From positions 3,437,951 to 3,465,375 of the forward strand of contig NW_008705561.1 in NCBI RefSeq assembly GCF_000186865.1: a stretch of DNA of 27,425 nucleotides, written 5' to 3'. The position numbers and the translations under genes were made by a program. Source of the stretch: Aureococcus anophagefferens (taxonomy: Eukaryota; Sar; Pelagophyceae; Pelagomonadales; Pelagomonadaceae). Below the pieces are notes generated by a model. That model ran no database searches. It was not told the DNA's origin and saw only the letters and a program-made list of their open reading frames with translations. Shown here one piece after another: positions 1 through 10,300 of this stretch. The stretch's first letter is position 1; every line of letters begins with the position of its first letter.

Positions 1-32
1 CCAGATCTGGACGCTATTTGGGACCCTCCGAT

Positions 33-1545
33 TACCCTCCGTCGGGAGTTAGGAATCTGACTCGACGGGTCTCGCTAGTTAAACGCTCGTTTCGCTAGTT
101 AAACGCGCCGCCGCGACGCCGACTGCAGCATGCCGACAAGGGCAGCGAGGAGCCAAGTTGCCGGCAAGGACGCCCGAGCCGCAGGCCCCGGGCGCCTATT
201 TCTAAAAGGTCGCACCTTTCAGGTCGCGTCTGACGTCAGCACAGGACTGGCGAGGTCCCAGGGCGCCCAACTCTAAGAGGTCGCACCTTTCAGGTCGCGA
301 GGTGACGTCAGATCGCGAAACCGCGTCGGCCGGCCGATCTGCCGGGCGCACCTACTTCTAAAAGGTCGCACCTTTCAGGTCGCGTCTGACGTCAGCAGCC
401 ACTCGATAGCGAGGGCCCGGCACGCCTAAAACTAGAAGGTCCCACCTTTCAGGTCGCGATCTGACGTCAGAAAGTCGTCGAACCCGACCGGTGACCTAGT
501 TCTAAAAGGTCGCAACTTTCAGGTCGCACCTAAAAGGTCGACTCGGTCTCGCTAGTTAAACCTGGCGAGACGAACGATTGCCAACCCGTGCGCACGGCGG
601 TCCGTCGACACGAACGAGATTCGCAGGTCGGAGCGCGGCGGCAGGCGCGCAGAAATGGACGAAGGCAGCCCGATGGGAGCGGCGGTGTGCACCAAAATCG
701 ACTTCAAGTTTAACTTCAATAAAATACTGGGCAGCGTAGATCTGGGCAGCGCTAACATCCGTCGGGTGGTTCTCTAACCACCTAACCCCCCCACCCCCCC
801 CCCTAACCCAAAGCTGGCGGAGCGTTAACATGCGTCGGGTGGGAGTAGTAACATACTGCTGACTGCCGGAGGCCAAACCGAAGCGCTTTATGAAGTCAAG
901 TTGAAGTTAATTTTCGGCACAGCTTCGTCCATCGGGCTGCCGATCGTCCAGCGGCTGTATGTCCTGCCGCCGCGCTCGGACCTGCGAATCTCGTTCGCGT
1001 CGACGGGCCGCCGTGCTGGCGAGCTGGCAATCGTTCGTCTCGCCAGGTCTAACTAGCGAGACCGAGTCGACCTTTTAGGTGCGACCTAAAAGGTGCGACC
1101 TTTTAGAACTAGGTCACCGGTCGGGTTCGACGATTTTCTGACGTCAGATCGCGACCTTTCAGGTCACCTGTCAGGTGCCTACCTAGACGTCGGCGGCGTC
1201 CAGCTAGAGGCTCTCGGGACCTTTCAGGTCCTGTCTGGTGTCAGGCGAGACGCCCCCTCGGACCTACCAGGTCGCGCCGCGTCTCCTGAAAGGTCGCGTC
1301 ACGACCTAAAAGAACGGCGACTCGAAAGGTCGGTTTCGTCAGATCGGCAGCGACCTGAAAGGTCGGCGACTAAAAAGGTTTCGCCAGGCAGGCCCGGGGA
1401 CGGCTCCTTGAGGGCACGTTGCCCCGCTGCAAGAAGCCCGTGCGGCCTTCAAGATGCCGCATTACGGCCGGCCCCACCTACCAGAACAAACGCGTTTAAC
1501 TAGCGAGACCCGGCGAGTCAGATTCCTAAATGTCCGTCGGAGGCC
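33..1545. mobile_element. Nested inverted-repeat (foldback-type) element
   Basis: The two halves are imperfect reverse complements. Outer arms 51-86 and 1492-1527 share AGGAATCTGACTCG and CTCGCTAGTTAAACGC and weakly extend to about 33 and 1545. Inner arms about 461-735 and 880-1148 match along most of their length. The centre (about 736-880) holds a C-rich run at 781-809 and a short direct repeat (749-770 and 822-843). The CTAGTTAAAC core recurs at about 76, 95, 552, 1048 and 1493. I see no credible transposase reading frame, so this would be a non-autonomous foldback element. The left end may lie outside the window, and I found no clear target-site duplication. Its right end lies about 50 bp from the stop codon of the neighbouring minus-strand gene. 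Confidence 0.7.
201..540. repeat. Degenerate tandem repeat with AGGTCGC and TGACGTCA motifs
   Basis: About five units start near 201, 271, 355, 430 and 498. Each contains AAAGGTCGCACCTTT (a small hairpin) followed by CAGGTCGCG, and the first four end in TGACGTCA (231-238, 303-310, 387-394, 462-469). Spacing between the octamers is 72, 84 and 75 bp. A mirrored copy occurs in the right arm, with TGACGTCA at 1139-1146, and more degraded AGGTC motifs run to about 1380. TGACGTCA is the palindromic CRE/bZIP site in many eukaryotes; use here is not shown. Confidence 0.7.
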
Positions 1546-1593
1546 TGGTAGGGAGCGCCGAGCTTCCGTTGCACAGGAAAAAAGAGGTCTATA

Positions 1594-3536
1594 CTACAGC
1601 GCGCCGTCGCCGGGCGCGTCCACCGCGTGGCGCCGGGCGACGTCGAGGACGTCGAGCGCGTCCGCGTGGCGCCCCGCGGCCTCGAGGACGTCGAGGGCCG
1701 CGTCGAAGTCGCCGAGGGTGAGCGCCTCCCCGGCGTCGAGGGCGTCGACGAGGGCGTCGAGCGCGGCGTCCGCGCCGCCGCCGGCGGCCGCGAGCGCGGC
1801 GCCGAAGGTCCCCGGCGGCCGCCGCGGCGCGCGGCGCCGGAGCGCCGCGAGGAGCGCCGCCGCGTCGTCGCCGTCGGCGTCGACGGACCGCGCCGCGAGC
1901 GCGATGGCCGCGTCGACCTCGCCCGCGCGGCAGAGCGCGGCCGCGACGGCGACGGTGCCCGCGGCCGTCCGCGCGGCGGCGAGCCGCTCGTGCGCGTCGA
2001 GGGCCGCCGCGTGGCCGCCCGGCGCCGCCGCGGCGGCGGCGAGGAGCGCGTCGGCGGCGGCGGCGTCGCCCGCCGCGGCGGCGACCGCGCCGCCGCGGTC
2101 GCCCGCGGCCCAGAGCGCGAGCGCGGCGCGCCTGTCGCCGCGCGGCGACCCGTGGCCCGAGTCCGCGAGCGCGCGGTGCATGGCCGCCGCGGCGCCCGGG
2201 GCGAGGTCCCGGCGGCCCAGGGCCCGCGCGCCCGCGCGCGCGACGCGCGCGTCCCGCGCGCCGAGGCACGCGGCCGCGCGCCGGAGCGCGGCCGCGTCGC
2301 CGTCCTCGAGGGCCCGGAGGCAGTGGCGCGCCGCGGCGGCGTGCGCCGCGGCGCCGGCCTTGGCGCGCGCGACGCCCGCGCGCCGCGGCGGCGCCGCGGC
2401 GGCGGCGATGACGACGGCGCCGGACCGGGCGACGCGCGCGTCGCGGCCGAGCGCGCGCGCCTCGTCCGCGAAGGCGCGCGCGTCGCGCGCGGCGCCGCCG
2501 CGGGGCACGGCGAAGCCCGCGCCCGTGCGCGCGGCCTCGACGAGCGCCTCGTAGGCCGCGCGCCACGCGGCGCGCGAGCCGTCAAAGGCCGCGAGCGCGC
2601 GCGCCGCGGCGCGAGGACGTCGTCGCCGCCGCGCCGCCGCGCCGCCGCGGCCTCGAGGCTCTCCAGCGCCTCGTCCCAGCGGCCGAGGCGCTGGAGCGCG
2701 CCCGCCGCCGCGACGCCGACGGCGCCGTCGTCGCGCGGCGCGAGGCACGCGGCCGCCTCTCCGCGGGCCGCCGCGGCCGCGCGCGCGGCGTCGAAGCGCC
2801 GCCCCACGGCGACGACGGCCTCCCAGTCCTCGCGCGCCGCCGCGCCCGCCGCCGCCCGGGCGTACATCTGGCCGTCCGCCGCGAGGCCGAGCGCGTCGAA
2901 GCCGTCGAGGACCGGGAGCTCGTCCCGAAGGCCCGGGCGGAACATGGCGGACCGCAGGAGCCGCCGCAGCTGCGCCTCGCCCCGCGGCGACTCGGGCGCC
3001 TTGAGGGCCGCGGCGCGCAGGGCCGCGCCGACGTCGCCGGAGCGGACGCAGCAGAGCACGGCCGCCCGGTGTCCGCGGTCCGAGATGGCCCCGCGCGCGG
3101 CCGCCGCGAGGCCCGCGGCGCCGGCGGCGTCGCCGGCCCGCGCGCAGGCGACGACGCCGCGCTCGAAGAGGAAGCGCTCGAGGGCCGCGTCGGCGAAGCC
3201 GCCCGCGCGCCACCGCCCGAGCGCGGCCGCCGCGCGCGGGCCGTCGCCGCCGCGCGCGTAGGCCGAGAGCGCGTCGGCGAAGAGGCGGCCCGCGTCGCCG
3301 CCGGCCGCGAGGCCGTCGTGGAGCGCCGCCTCGGCGTCGCGGCAGGGGTCCGCGCGCCGCCGGAGGTCGCGCTCCGGCCGCCGCGGCGGGAGCGGGGCCG
3401 GGCGCGGAAACGGCGCGAGGACGGCCGACGCCGGCGCGAAGAAGACGTCGTCGCGCAGGCGCGCGGCGCTGCTGCTCACGCGCACCGGCGCGCGCCAGGT
3501 GCGGGCCGTCGGCGCGGCGAGGCGGCGCCACCACAT
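1594..3536 (-). CDS. PPR/TPR-like helical-repeat protein, probably organelle-targeted; apparent frameshift
   Basis: The start at 3536 gives an N-terminus (MWWRRLAAPTARTW...) rich in Arg, Ala and Ser with few acidic residues, like a mitochondrial or plastid transit peptide. The rest is Ala-rich amphipathic helix pairs such as RLGRWDEALESLEAA and GRHADALDVLDVARRH, resembling PPR/TPR alpha-solenoids that usually bind organellar RNA or proteins; no diagnostic repeat could be assigned. The plausible N-terminal half (to about 2615) and C-terminal half (from about 2595 down to TAG at 1594-1596) are in frames one base apart. They meet at a GCGCGCGCG run (2595-2603), so a one-base sequencing indel is likeliest; a pseudogene or an unseen intron is possible. 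Joined length would be about 647 residues. Family assignment is tentative. Confidence 0.55.
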
Positions 3537-4109
3537 CGGTGAGTCGAGGCGAGGTTCTTCCACACCTGATGTGGCGCATTTCTAGAAATGGAGCCTCAAG
3601 CCGTACGGGCCTCACACACAGGGGCAACGCGTTGGTAGGGGGGGTCAATGAACCCCGGCGCTCTCCGGGCTCCGCTCCGCCTCCGCTGGCGCCTGGTTTT
3701 GGGAGGCGCCGCTGGAGCGACTTCCGGGATTTCGGGGGACGTGAAAATTAGGGAAGCTGCGTGGGGCGTCGCCCCACGGCGAATGCGCCGGTTTATGACT
3801 CCCCCGAAACTCGCCCCGGTCGAATTGGGTCACAGTGCCCTGCACTTGACGGACCAGGGAGAGCGTTTTGCGAGAGCTGGGCTGCCCCGTGTCGCCGCCC
3901 GTCGGCCCGGCTGTGCGCCTGCGGACGTTTGGATTCGATTCCCCGCGCCTTGCGCCGGCCCGAGTGGCCGCAGCAACCGCAGCGCTGCTCGTCGGCGCCT
4001 AAAGCTCGCTCTGCAAGAGAGAGACTTTACTGGGTCCTGATCCAAACCAGGTCACTCAGCGTGCTGCTATTCGCCGCGTCGACGTCTCGACAGCTTCGCG
4101 CGGTCTCAG
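3537..4109. other. Intergenic region with hairpins, no gene seen
   Basis: No reading frame here has the codon pattern of the neighbouring genes. There is a perfect hairpin at 3760-3778 (8-bp stem CGTGGGGC, 3-nt loop) and an imperfect inverted repeat around 3678-3718 built on GGCGCC. Composition is less GC-biased than the genes. It should hold the promoter of the minus-strand helical-repeat gene. Confidence 0.5.
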
Positions 4110-4384
4110 AAGGTCCACGGAGGAAGGGCAAGGGCGCCAAGGACTACTACACGTGGCTCGAGGCGAAGTACTCCAAGGCCTTCTACGTCGGCGAGTCCCG
4201 CGCCTCCGGCGGGCGCCAGGACCTCGAGTTCGAGGCGTCGGTCGCCGTCTACGTGAACCGCCCCCACTACGCCAAGTTCCTGGATGTCATCCTCCCGGAC
4301 CCGCAGCACAGGACCATCCTCGAAACGCCCGCGCGTCCCCGACGCGCGTTCCGCGGAAAAAAACGAGCTCTTCTAGTACCATAA
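4110..4384 (+). pseudogene. Orphan exon-like coding fragment, function unknown
   Basis: About 4112-4330 has the strongly G/C-ending codons of real genes here and encodes a mixed-composition peptide including KDYYTWLEAKYSKAFYVGES and FEASVAVYVNRPHYAKFLDV. A possible acceptor (CTCAG) ends at 4109. The sequence upstream in the same frame looks non-coding, and downstream the frame degenerates to a TAA ending at 4384 with no obvious GT donor. I do not recognise the family. It could be a broken gene copy, an exon carried by a mobile element, or the last exon of a gene whose other exons I cannot see. Confidence 0.4.
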
Positions 4385-4552
4385 CTTCGCTCAATCCGGA
4401 CGGATCCGGACGAACCGAAAGTCGTTTTCGAGTTCCTACGCGGGCTCCTCGGGATAGGCGCAGCCTCGGAGCTCGGCTCGACGACGGCAAAATCCCGGGT
4501 TTTCAGTGTCGCCCCCTACCGTTGGGTCGTTGTTGAACGAGTCGCTGAAGTG

Positions 4553-6405
4553 TTACACCGTCGTCGCGCCGTCCGCGGGCTCCGCGACGGCGAGGGGCGC
4601 CGCGTCGCCCGGCTCCGCGACGGCGAGGGGCGCCGCGTCGCCCGGCTCGGCGGCGGCGAGGGGCGCCGCGTCGCCCGCGTCGCCCGCGCCGTCGACGAGG
4701 GCCTTCCCCGCGCCGGGGTCGCCGCCGAGCGGCGGCGCGGCGCCGAAGAGCCGGACCTCGAAGGCGCGCGCGGGCATGAACGTGTCCGGCGGGAGCGGCA
4801 CGGCGACGCGCACGGCCAGGGGCGCGGCGACGAAGGCCAGCGTCGCGGCGGCCGCCGCGAGCCACGGAGCGCGCCAACCGAGCGCCGTCTGGCACCAGAC
4901 GAAGAGCACGGGACCCGCGGCCTGCGCGGACACACATCTTCCACCCGACGTCAATGTGCGCGTAGTCGAACGTTTTGACACGCGCTCTTCGTCCGCGCTT
5001 CGAGCACTCGACGCGAGCCATCGATCCGTCCCAAAATCAGCCGAAATGACTTCGATTCGACCGAGCTCGAGAGGTTTGAAGTAATTGCTTGACGGGGTGT
5101 TCCACCGGTTGATTTCCACGCAGCCCGCGGCCTGCGCGGCGTTGTGGAGGAGGCTCGCGTAGGACAGGGCCGTGCCCTCGGCCCCCGGCGCCCAGGTCCG
5201 CGCGACGTTCGTGATGACCATCGTCGCCGTGTTGAACAGGGGCCCGAAGACGACGACGGACGCGAAGAAGAGGCACGAGAAGGCACCGAGCGACGCCTTC
5301 CCGAACGCCGCGAGCAAACCGTAGAGCGCGACGCCGGCGGGCCCGAAGACGGCGAGCATGCCGTAGACGCCGAACGTCCGCTCCCACGTCTCGTAGAAGG
5401 ACAGCGACAGCATGAGCGCGAAGCAGAGGCCGAGGCCGAAGAGGCCGACCTGCCACTCCCGGAGGCCGTAGCGGTACGCGAGCGTCACGTAGAGCACCGT
5501 GTTGACGCCGTTGAACGTGAGGCCGACGGCGCAGTAGACGAAGACGGCCGCGCGGTAGTGCGCGTGGCCGAAGACCGTCGCGAGCTTCGCGGCGCGGTCG
5601 CCTGGGCGGGGGGATCGACGCCGCGCGACGTCGGCGCGCGCGCGCGACACCTCCGTCGACGGCCGCGCGCCGCCGCCTCGTCGCGCGCGCGACGAGACGA
5701 CGCGGCTCGTCCGAACGCGAGCCGACGCGGACGCGACGGCGGTTCCGCCGGGCGGCGCGGTGCCGCGGGCGGTCTCCGGCGCGGGCGGTCGCCGGCGTCG
5801 TCGTCCGCGGGCGCCTTGGCCTCGGCCGCGGGCGCCGCCGGGCCGCGCCGCACGTAGGCGAGGCGCGCCGCCGCCGCCGCCGCGGCCGCCGCGGCGACGT
5901 AGCAGGGGTAGGCCCAGCCCAGCGTGCCGAGGAGGCCGCCGTTGACGGGCCCGAAGATCTGCCCCAGCAGCGCGCCGCCGAGGTACTTGGCCTTGTACTC
6001 GGCGACGCGCGGCCCGGGCACGACCTTGGAGATGAGCGTCTCGCCCAGGACCCAGAAGGCGCAGAAGCCCGTGAGCACGCGGACCGCGCAGAGCGACGGC
6101 GCGTCCGTGCACGCGGCCGTCAGGGCGAAGAAGACGGCGTCGCCGACCATGAGCCCCAGCGCGACGGCGTTCGGGTCGCGCCGGTCGCCGACCTGGCCCC
6201 AGGTGAAGTTGCCGAGGCAGCAGCCCAGGAACTGGGCGCCGCTGATGAGGCCGACCCAGATCTTCGGCGCGCCCACGTCCTTGACGAAGAAGGGGATCAA
6301 GGGCAGGATCGTGCAGAGGCCGAAGATGTCGACGAAGTTGCCGATCACCGCCGTGCGCACGCTCCGTTCGGCGTCCGGCGCCAGCGGCGCGCGGACCTCC
6401 TCCAT
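4553..6405 (-). CDS. Major facilitator superfamily transporter, three exons
   Basis: Proposed exons are 6405-5793, 5601-5132 and 4921-4553, total 1452 bp (483 residues). Start is the ATG at 6405 (MEEVRAPLAPDAERS). Exon 1 carries six hydrophobic segments, beginning NFVDIFGLCTILPLIPFFV, and the MFS motif-A-like GQVGDRRDPNAV after the second helix. Exons 2 and 3 supply the second six-helix half. The C-terminal tail has three copies of an 11-residue repeat (GDAAPLAVAEP). The family moves small solutes by proton or gradient coupling; the substrate cannot be predicted. Both introns are flanked by 8-bp direct repeats and appear to start with GC rather than GT; splicing them restores the frame and helix continuity (DDDAG|DRAAKLATVF and HNAAQ|AAGPVLFVW). 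Membrane location is inferred. Confidence 0.8.
4922..5123 (-). mobile_element. Introner element forming MFS intron 2 (family shared with 18767-18969)
   Basis: This 202-bp insert is flanked by an 8-bp duplication CCCGCGGC (4914-4921 and 5124-5131). It begins CTGCGCGGA and ends TTGATTTCCACGCAG, a partly degraded terminal inverted repeat. It is clearly homologous, base by base on the plus strand, to the insert in the JmjC-WW gene: both contain AAAATCAGCCGAA, GACTTCGAT and GACCGAGCT. Because the MFS gene is on the minus strand, this copy is spliced in the opposite orientation. The predicted intron is 5131-4922 (210 bp), from GC in the duplication to CAG at the element end. It has no in-frame stop, so retention would add 70 residues. 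Confidence 0.85.
5602..5784 (-). mobile_element. Introner-like element forming MFS intron 1
   Basis: A 183-bp insert is flanked by an 8-bp duplication GCGGTCGC on the plus strand (5594-5601 and 5785-5792). The predicted intron on the minus strand runs 5792-5602 (191 bp), starting GCGACCGC and ending CCGCCCAG, after which exon 2 begins again GCGACCGC. It restores the shift between the two frames of the transporter. The insert contains a 20-bp perfect palindrome (5677-5696, half-site CTCGTCGCGC). Terminal repeats are weak, so it is a different or more degraded family than the 202-bp element. Confidence 0.75.
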
Positions 6406-7320
6406 GGAAGAGGCCAAACACCTCCGCGGCGGGCAGCTTCGACGCGTGTGTATTCAACATGACAGCTGTTACACGATACGTGCCGCCTTGATTTTTTGCC
6501 CCTCCCCCTTCATGCCCGCGTGCCGGCTGGGGGCGGGGGAGAGGGGCGCTTAGACCAGTCGCCGAAGCCGCGCCGCGCGCGTCGCCGGGTCGGAGTCGGT
6601 CGCCGGCGCGTCGGCGGCGCGGTCCCAGATTCGGCAGCGGAATCTACCTTGCAGCCAATGTTGCGCCGCGGCCTGAAAACTTAAGACACTTACTAATCGA
6701 CGGACCAAGTTGCAGTGAAATGTATCGCTCGGCTGAAACGTCGTCTTTTGATGGAGACAATGTGGTTGGTCGGCGGAGCGGGGCTGCGTCTGGGGTCTGG
6801 GGCGCCCGAAGGTACTATGCCCGCGCGGCTGCCGGCCGGAATCGGGGCGACGAGAGAGGGGTTCGCTTGGCATAGTACCTTCGAGCACCCAGAACCTCGC
6901 CGCGGGGACCGCCTCGCGCGCGCGGAGAGAGAGGGGAAAATGATCTCGGCTTCTGCGTGCTCCCGAGACGAGCGGGCTGAAGATTTGGGATGCTCGACCC
7001 CGAATTGCCATTGCGAAGTGTGCTCAGTTTCTCTCCCCCTGGCCTGGAACATGCCAAACCCAGCATCAGAGATCGTGCGACCATCATCGACGACGTCCAA
7101 CCCTTTTTCGAAAGTAAACTTCTAGGTTCAATCAGTTAATGTTGCGTTCCGGCCGACGATTGGTAAGTGTAAGAGGCAAAAAGCAGTGGTGCGCGGCGCC
7201 GCCGATCGTCGACGGGGCGGTCTTCGAGCCTCGGTCTCGAAGCGTCGGTGGAGGTGCCCGCGACGGTCGTCGGCGCGCCGTCGCCCGGCGCCCTGCTCCG
7301 GTTCCCGTCCCCCGCGCGCC
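6406..7320. other. Divergent intergenic region between MFS and Ca2+-ATPase genes
   Basis: No convincing gene is present. CCAAT at 6655-6659 and an inverted CCAAT (ATTGG, 7158-7162) are candidate promoter elements for the diverging genes. GGTAAGT at about 7161 resembles a 5' splice site and could start a leader intron, but no clear acceptor is seen before the ATG at 7321. Confidence 0.4.
6807..6883. repeat. 15-bp perfect inverted repeat, hairpin or small MITE
   Basis: CGAAGGTACTATGCC at 6807-6821 is the reverse complement of 6869-6883, with a 47-nt spacer. Weaker complementarity continues outward (CTGGGG...GCCC against GAGCACCCAG) to about 6797 and 6893. No duplication is evident. It could be a small foldback element or a transcribed hairpin. 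Confidence 0.6.
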
Positions 7321-10300
7321 ATGGCGTCGAAGGAGGGGTACGCCCTGTCCAAGGAGGGCCTTAGCGACATGCTCAAGGACCAGCAGCGCGGGTTCCTCCA
7401 GGCCTACGACGGCTGCGAGGGCCTCTGCAAGGCCCTGGGCAGCGACTCGGCGGCGGGCCTCGGCGGCGACGCGGGCGACCTCGCGTCGCGCCGCGAGACG
7501 TACGGCGCGAACTACATCGAGCCGCCGGCGATGAAGACCTACTGGGAGCTCATCCTCGAGGGCTGCGAGGACAACACGGTGCAGGCGCTCATCATCTGCG
7601 CGACGGTGTCCCTGATCATGATCGTCGCCGAGAAGCCGAGCCACCGCTTCGTCGCGTCCATCGAGGGCGTCGCCATCTTCCTCACCGTCGCGGTCGTGCT
7701 CAACCTCCAGGCGTCCATCGAGTGGACGAAGGCGCGCGAGTTCCGGCGCCAGCAGGAGGAGCTCGAGTCCGACGCGCTCGTCTCCGTCGTCCGCGGGGGC
7801 AAGCCCGCGGAGATCGCGCCGCGCGACATCGTCGTCGGCGACGTCGTCCGCGTCGCCGTCGGCGACGTCATCGCGGCCGACGGCATCCTCCTCGAGGGCA
7901 CGGACGTGAAGATGGACGAGTCCGCCCTCACGGGCGAGCCCGTGCTCGTGGCCAAGGAGGCGGACGCGGCGCGCGACCCCTTTGTGCTCTCGGGCACGTC
8001 GGTGATGACGGGCAGCGGCAAGCTGCTCGCCGTCGCCGTGGGCATCAACAGCGTCCAGGGCCGCATCTTCGCCGCCGTCCAGGGCAAGGCCGACGACGGC
8101 GGCGGCGCGAAGGAGGCGGCCAAGGCCGACGAGGAGAGCGCCGTCAAGCCCGAGGACGTCGAGGCGACGACGGACGGCGACGACGACGGCGGCAACCTCG
8201 AGGAGAAGATGGACGGCCTGGCCATGGACATCGGCAAGGCGGGCCTCTACGTGTCGACGGTGGCCTTCGTCATCATGACCGTCGTCTACGTGTCCATGCC
8301 CGCGAAGAACCTCGACGGCAAGAGCGGCGTGAAGATCTTCGGCTCGATCATGCGCTTCTTCCTCGTCGCCGTGACGATCCTCGTCGTCGCCGTGCCCGAG
8401 GGCCTGCCCCTCGCCGTCGCGCTCTGCAAGGCCATCACCATCGGCAAGATGATGGAGGACAACAACCGCGTCAAGCACATGAACGCGTGCGAGACCATGG
8501 GCTCCGCGACGACGATCTGCTCCGACAAGACGGGCACGCTCACGCAGAACAAGATGACGGTCATGCGCATGTACGTCGCCGACGCGCTCGTCGCCCACGA
8601 CGACGCGTCCGGCGCGGAGGTGTCGGCGCAGCTCGGCGCCGGCTTCGGCGCGCCCTTCCTCGAGCTCGTGCACCAGTGCGCCGTGCTCAACTCCGGCGCG
8701 ACGTCCAAGGCGTCGCTCGACGCGGCGACGAAGCAGTGGAAGTACCAGGGCAACGCGACGGAGTGCGCGCTCCTCAAGCTCTGCGCGCAGATGGGCGTCG
8801 ACGCGGACGCGATGCGCGCGGACCCGCGGTTCAGGGACCCGACGGGCGCGTGCAAGCTCGACTGGGGCGTCAAGCAGTTCCCCTTCAGCTCCCAGCGGAA
8901 GAAGATGTCCTGGGTCGTGCCGAAGCCCGGCGGCGGCTTCCGCCTCTTCACCAAGGGCGCGCCGACCCACGTCCTCGACTACGCCGCGGACGCGCTCTCC
9001 AAGGACGGCGCGAGCAAGCTCGCGCTCGACGCCGCGGGCTGCGACGCGACCGTCGAGTCCTTCCAGAAGGCGGCCATGCGCACGCTCGCGCTCGCGTACC
9101 GCGACTTCGACGGCGTGCCCGAGGGCGGCTGGGACGCGCTCGCGCCCGGCCAGGACGACGCGAGCGACATGAAGATCTACGCCGCGGAGTGCGACGTCAC
9201 GCTCGTCGCCATCGTCGGCATCGAGGACCCGCTGCGCCCGACGGTGACGCGCGCGATCCGCCAGTGCAACACCGCGGGCGTCGACGTCCGCATGTGCACG
9301 GGCGACGCGCTCGCGACGGCCGTCGCCATCTCCGCGCAGTGCGGCATCCTCCGGCCCCAGGACCTCGAGCCCCTGCCCGGCGGCGGCTCCGGGCCGAAGA
9401 AGAACTTCGCCATGACGGGCGCGGAGTTCGACGAGCGCGTCCACGTGCTCGACGCGGCCGCGCCCAAGGTCGTGCGCCGCGCGTTCGACGTCGACAGCGG
9501 CGCCGTCGGCGAGCGGCTCACGCACCCCTTCAAGAAGGACGCCAAGGGCGACAAGATCATCGACATGGCCGCCTTCGACGCGATCTGGCCCAAGCTGCGC
9601 GTGCTCGCGCGGTGCCAGCCCGAGGACAAGCTCGCGCTCGTGACGGGCATGCGGCGGTCGCGCGTCTTCGAGCAGGCCGCCTACGTCGCCGCGCTGGAGC
9701 GCGACTTCGACATCACGGTCTTCCCGGACCAGCAGGTCGTCGCGGTCACGGGCGACGGCACGAACGACGCGCCCGCGCTCTCCGCGGCGAACGTGGGCTT
9801 CGCCATGGGCATCGTCGGCACCGACATCGCGAAGCAGGCCTGCGACATCATCCTCCTCGACGACAACTTCGCGTCGACGGTCGCGGCCGTCAAGTGGGGC
9901 CGCAACGTCTTCGACTCCATCTCCAAGTTCTGCCAGTTCCAGCTGACCGTGAACATCGCCGCGATCTTCGTCGCGTGCATCGGCGCGCTCGTCTACGGCA
10001 TGTCGCCGCTCGGCGCCGTGCAGATGCTCTGGGTCAACGTGATCATGGACTCGCTCGCGTCCGTCGCGCTCGCGTCCGAGCCGCCGACGGAGGCGCTCCT
10101 CGAGCGCGCGCCCTACGGCAAGAAGCGGCCGATGATCACGCGCGTCATGTGGCACAACATGCTCGGCCAGGCGGCCTACCAGCTCGTCGTCGTCTGCTTC
10201 CTCCTCTTCAGCGAGCCCATCATGGTCGGCTGGTTCGGCGTCGGCGAGAACGCGTCGCACCCGAACCACCACAACGGCGACGGCCGCGACACCATGTTCG

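Noticed and set aside
201..540. CRISPR-like array from regularly spaced repeats
   Set aside because: Units are degenerate, the spacers are related to each other, there are no cas genes, and the genome is eukaryotic.
781..815. Telomere-like CCCTAACCC in the foldback core
   Set aside because: Only isolated CCTAACC strings inside C-runs; no TTAGGG-type array.
1627..3261. Plus-strand long frame opposite the helical-repeat gene
   Set aside because: Arg/Gly-rich with no leader or domain features; the minus strand has a transit peptide and amphipathic helices.
6715..7125. Possible 136-codon gene on the plus strand
   Set aside because: Codon use and composition differ from local genes, no domain or leader, and it spans the inverted repeat.
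7161..7320. 5'UTR intron starting at GGTAAGT
   Set aside because: Good donor sequence, but no convincing acceptor or duplicated target before the ATG; left as a note only.
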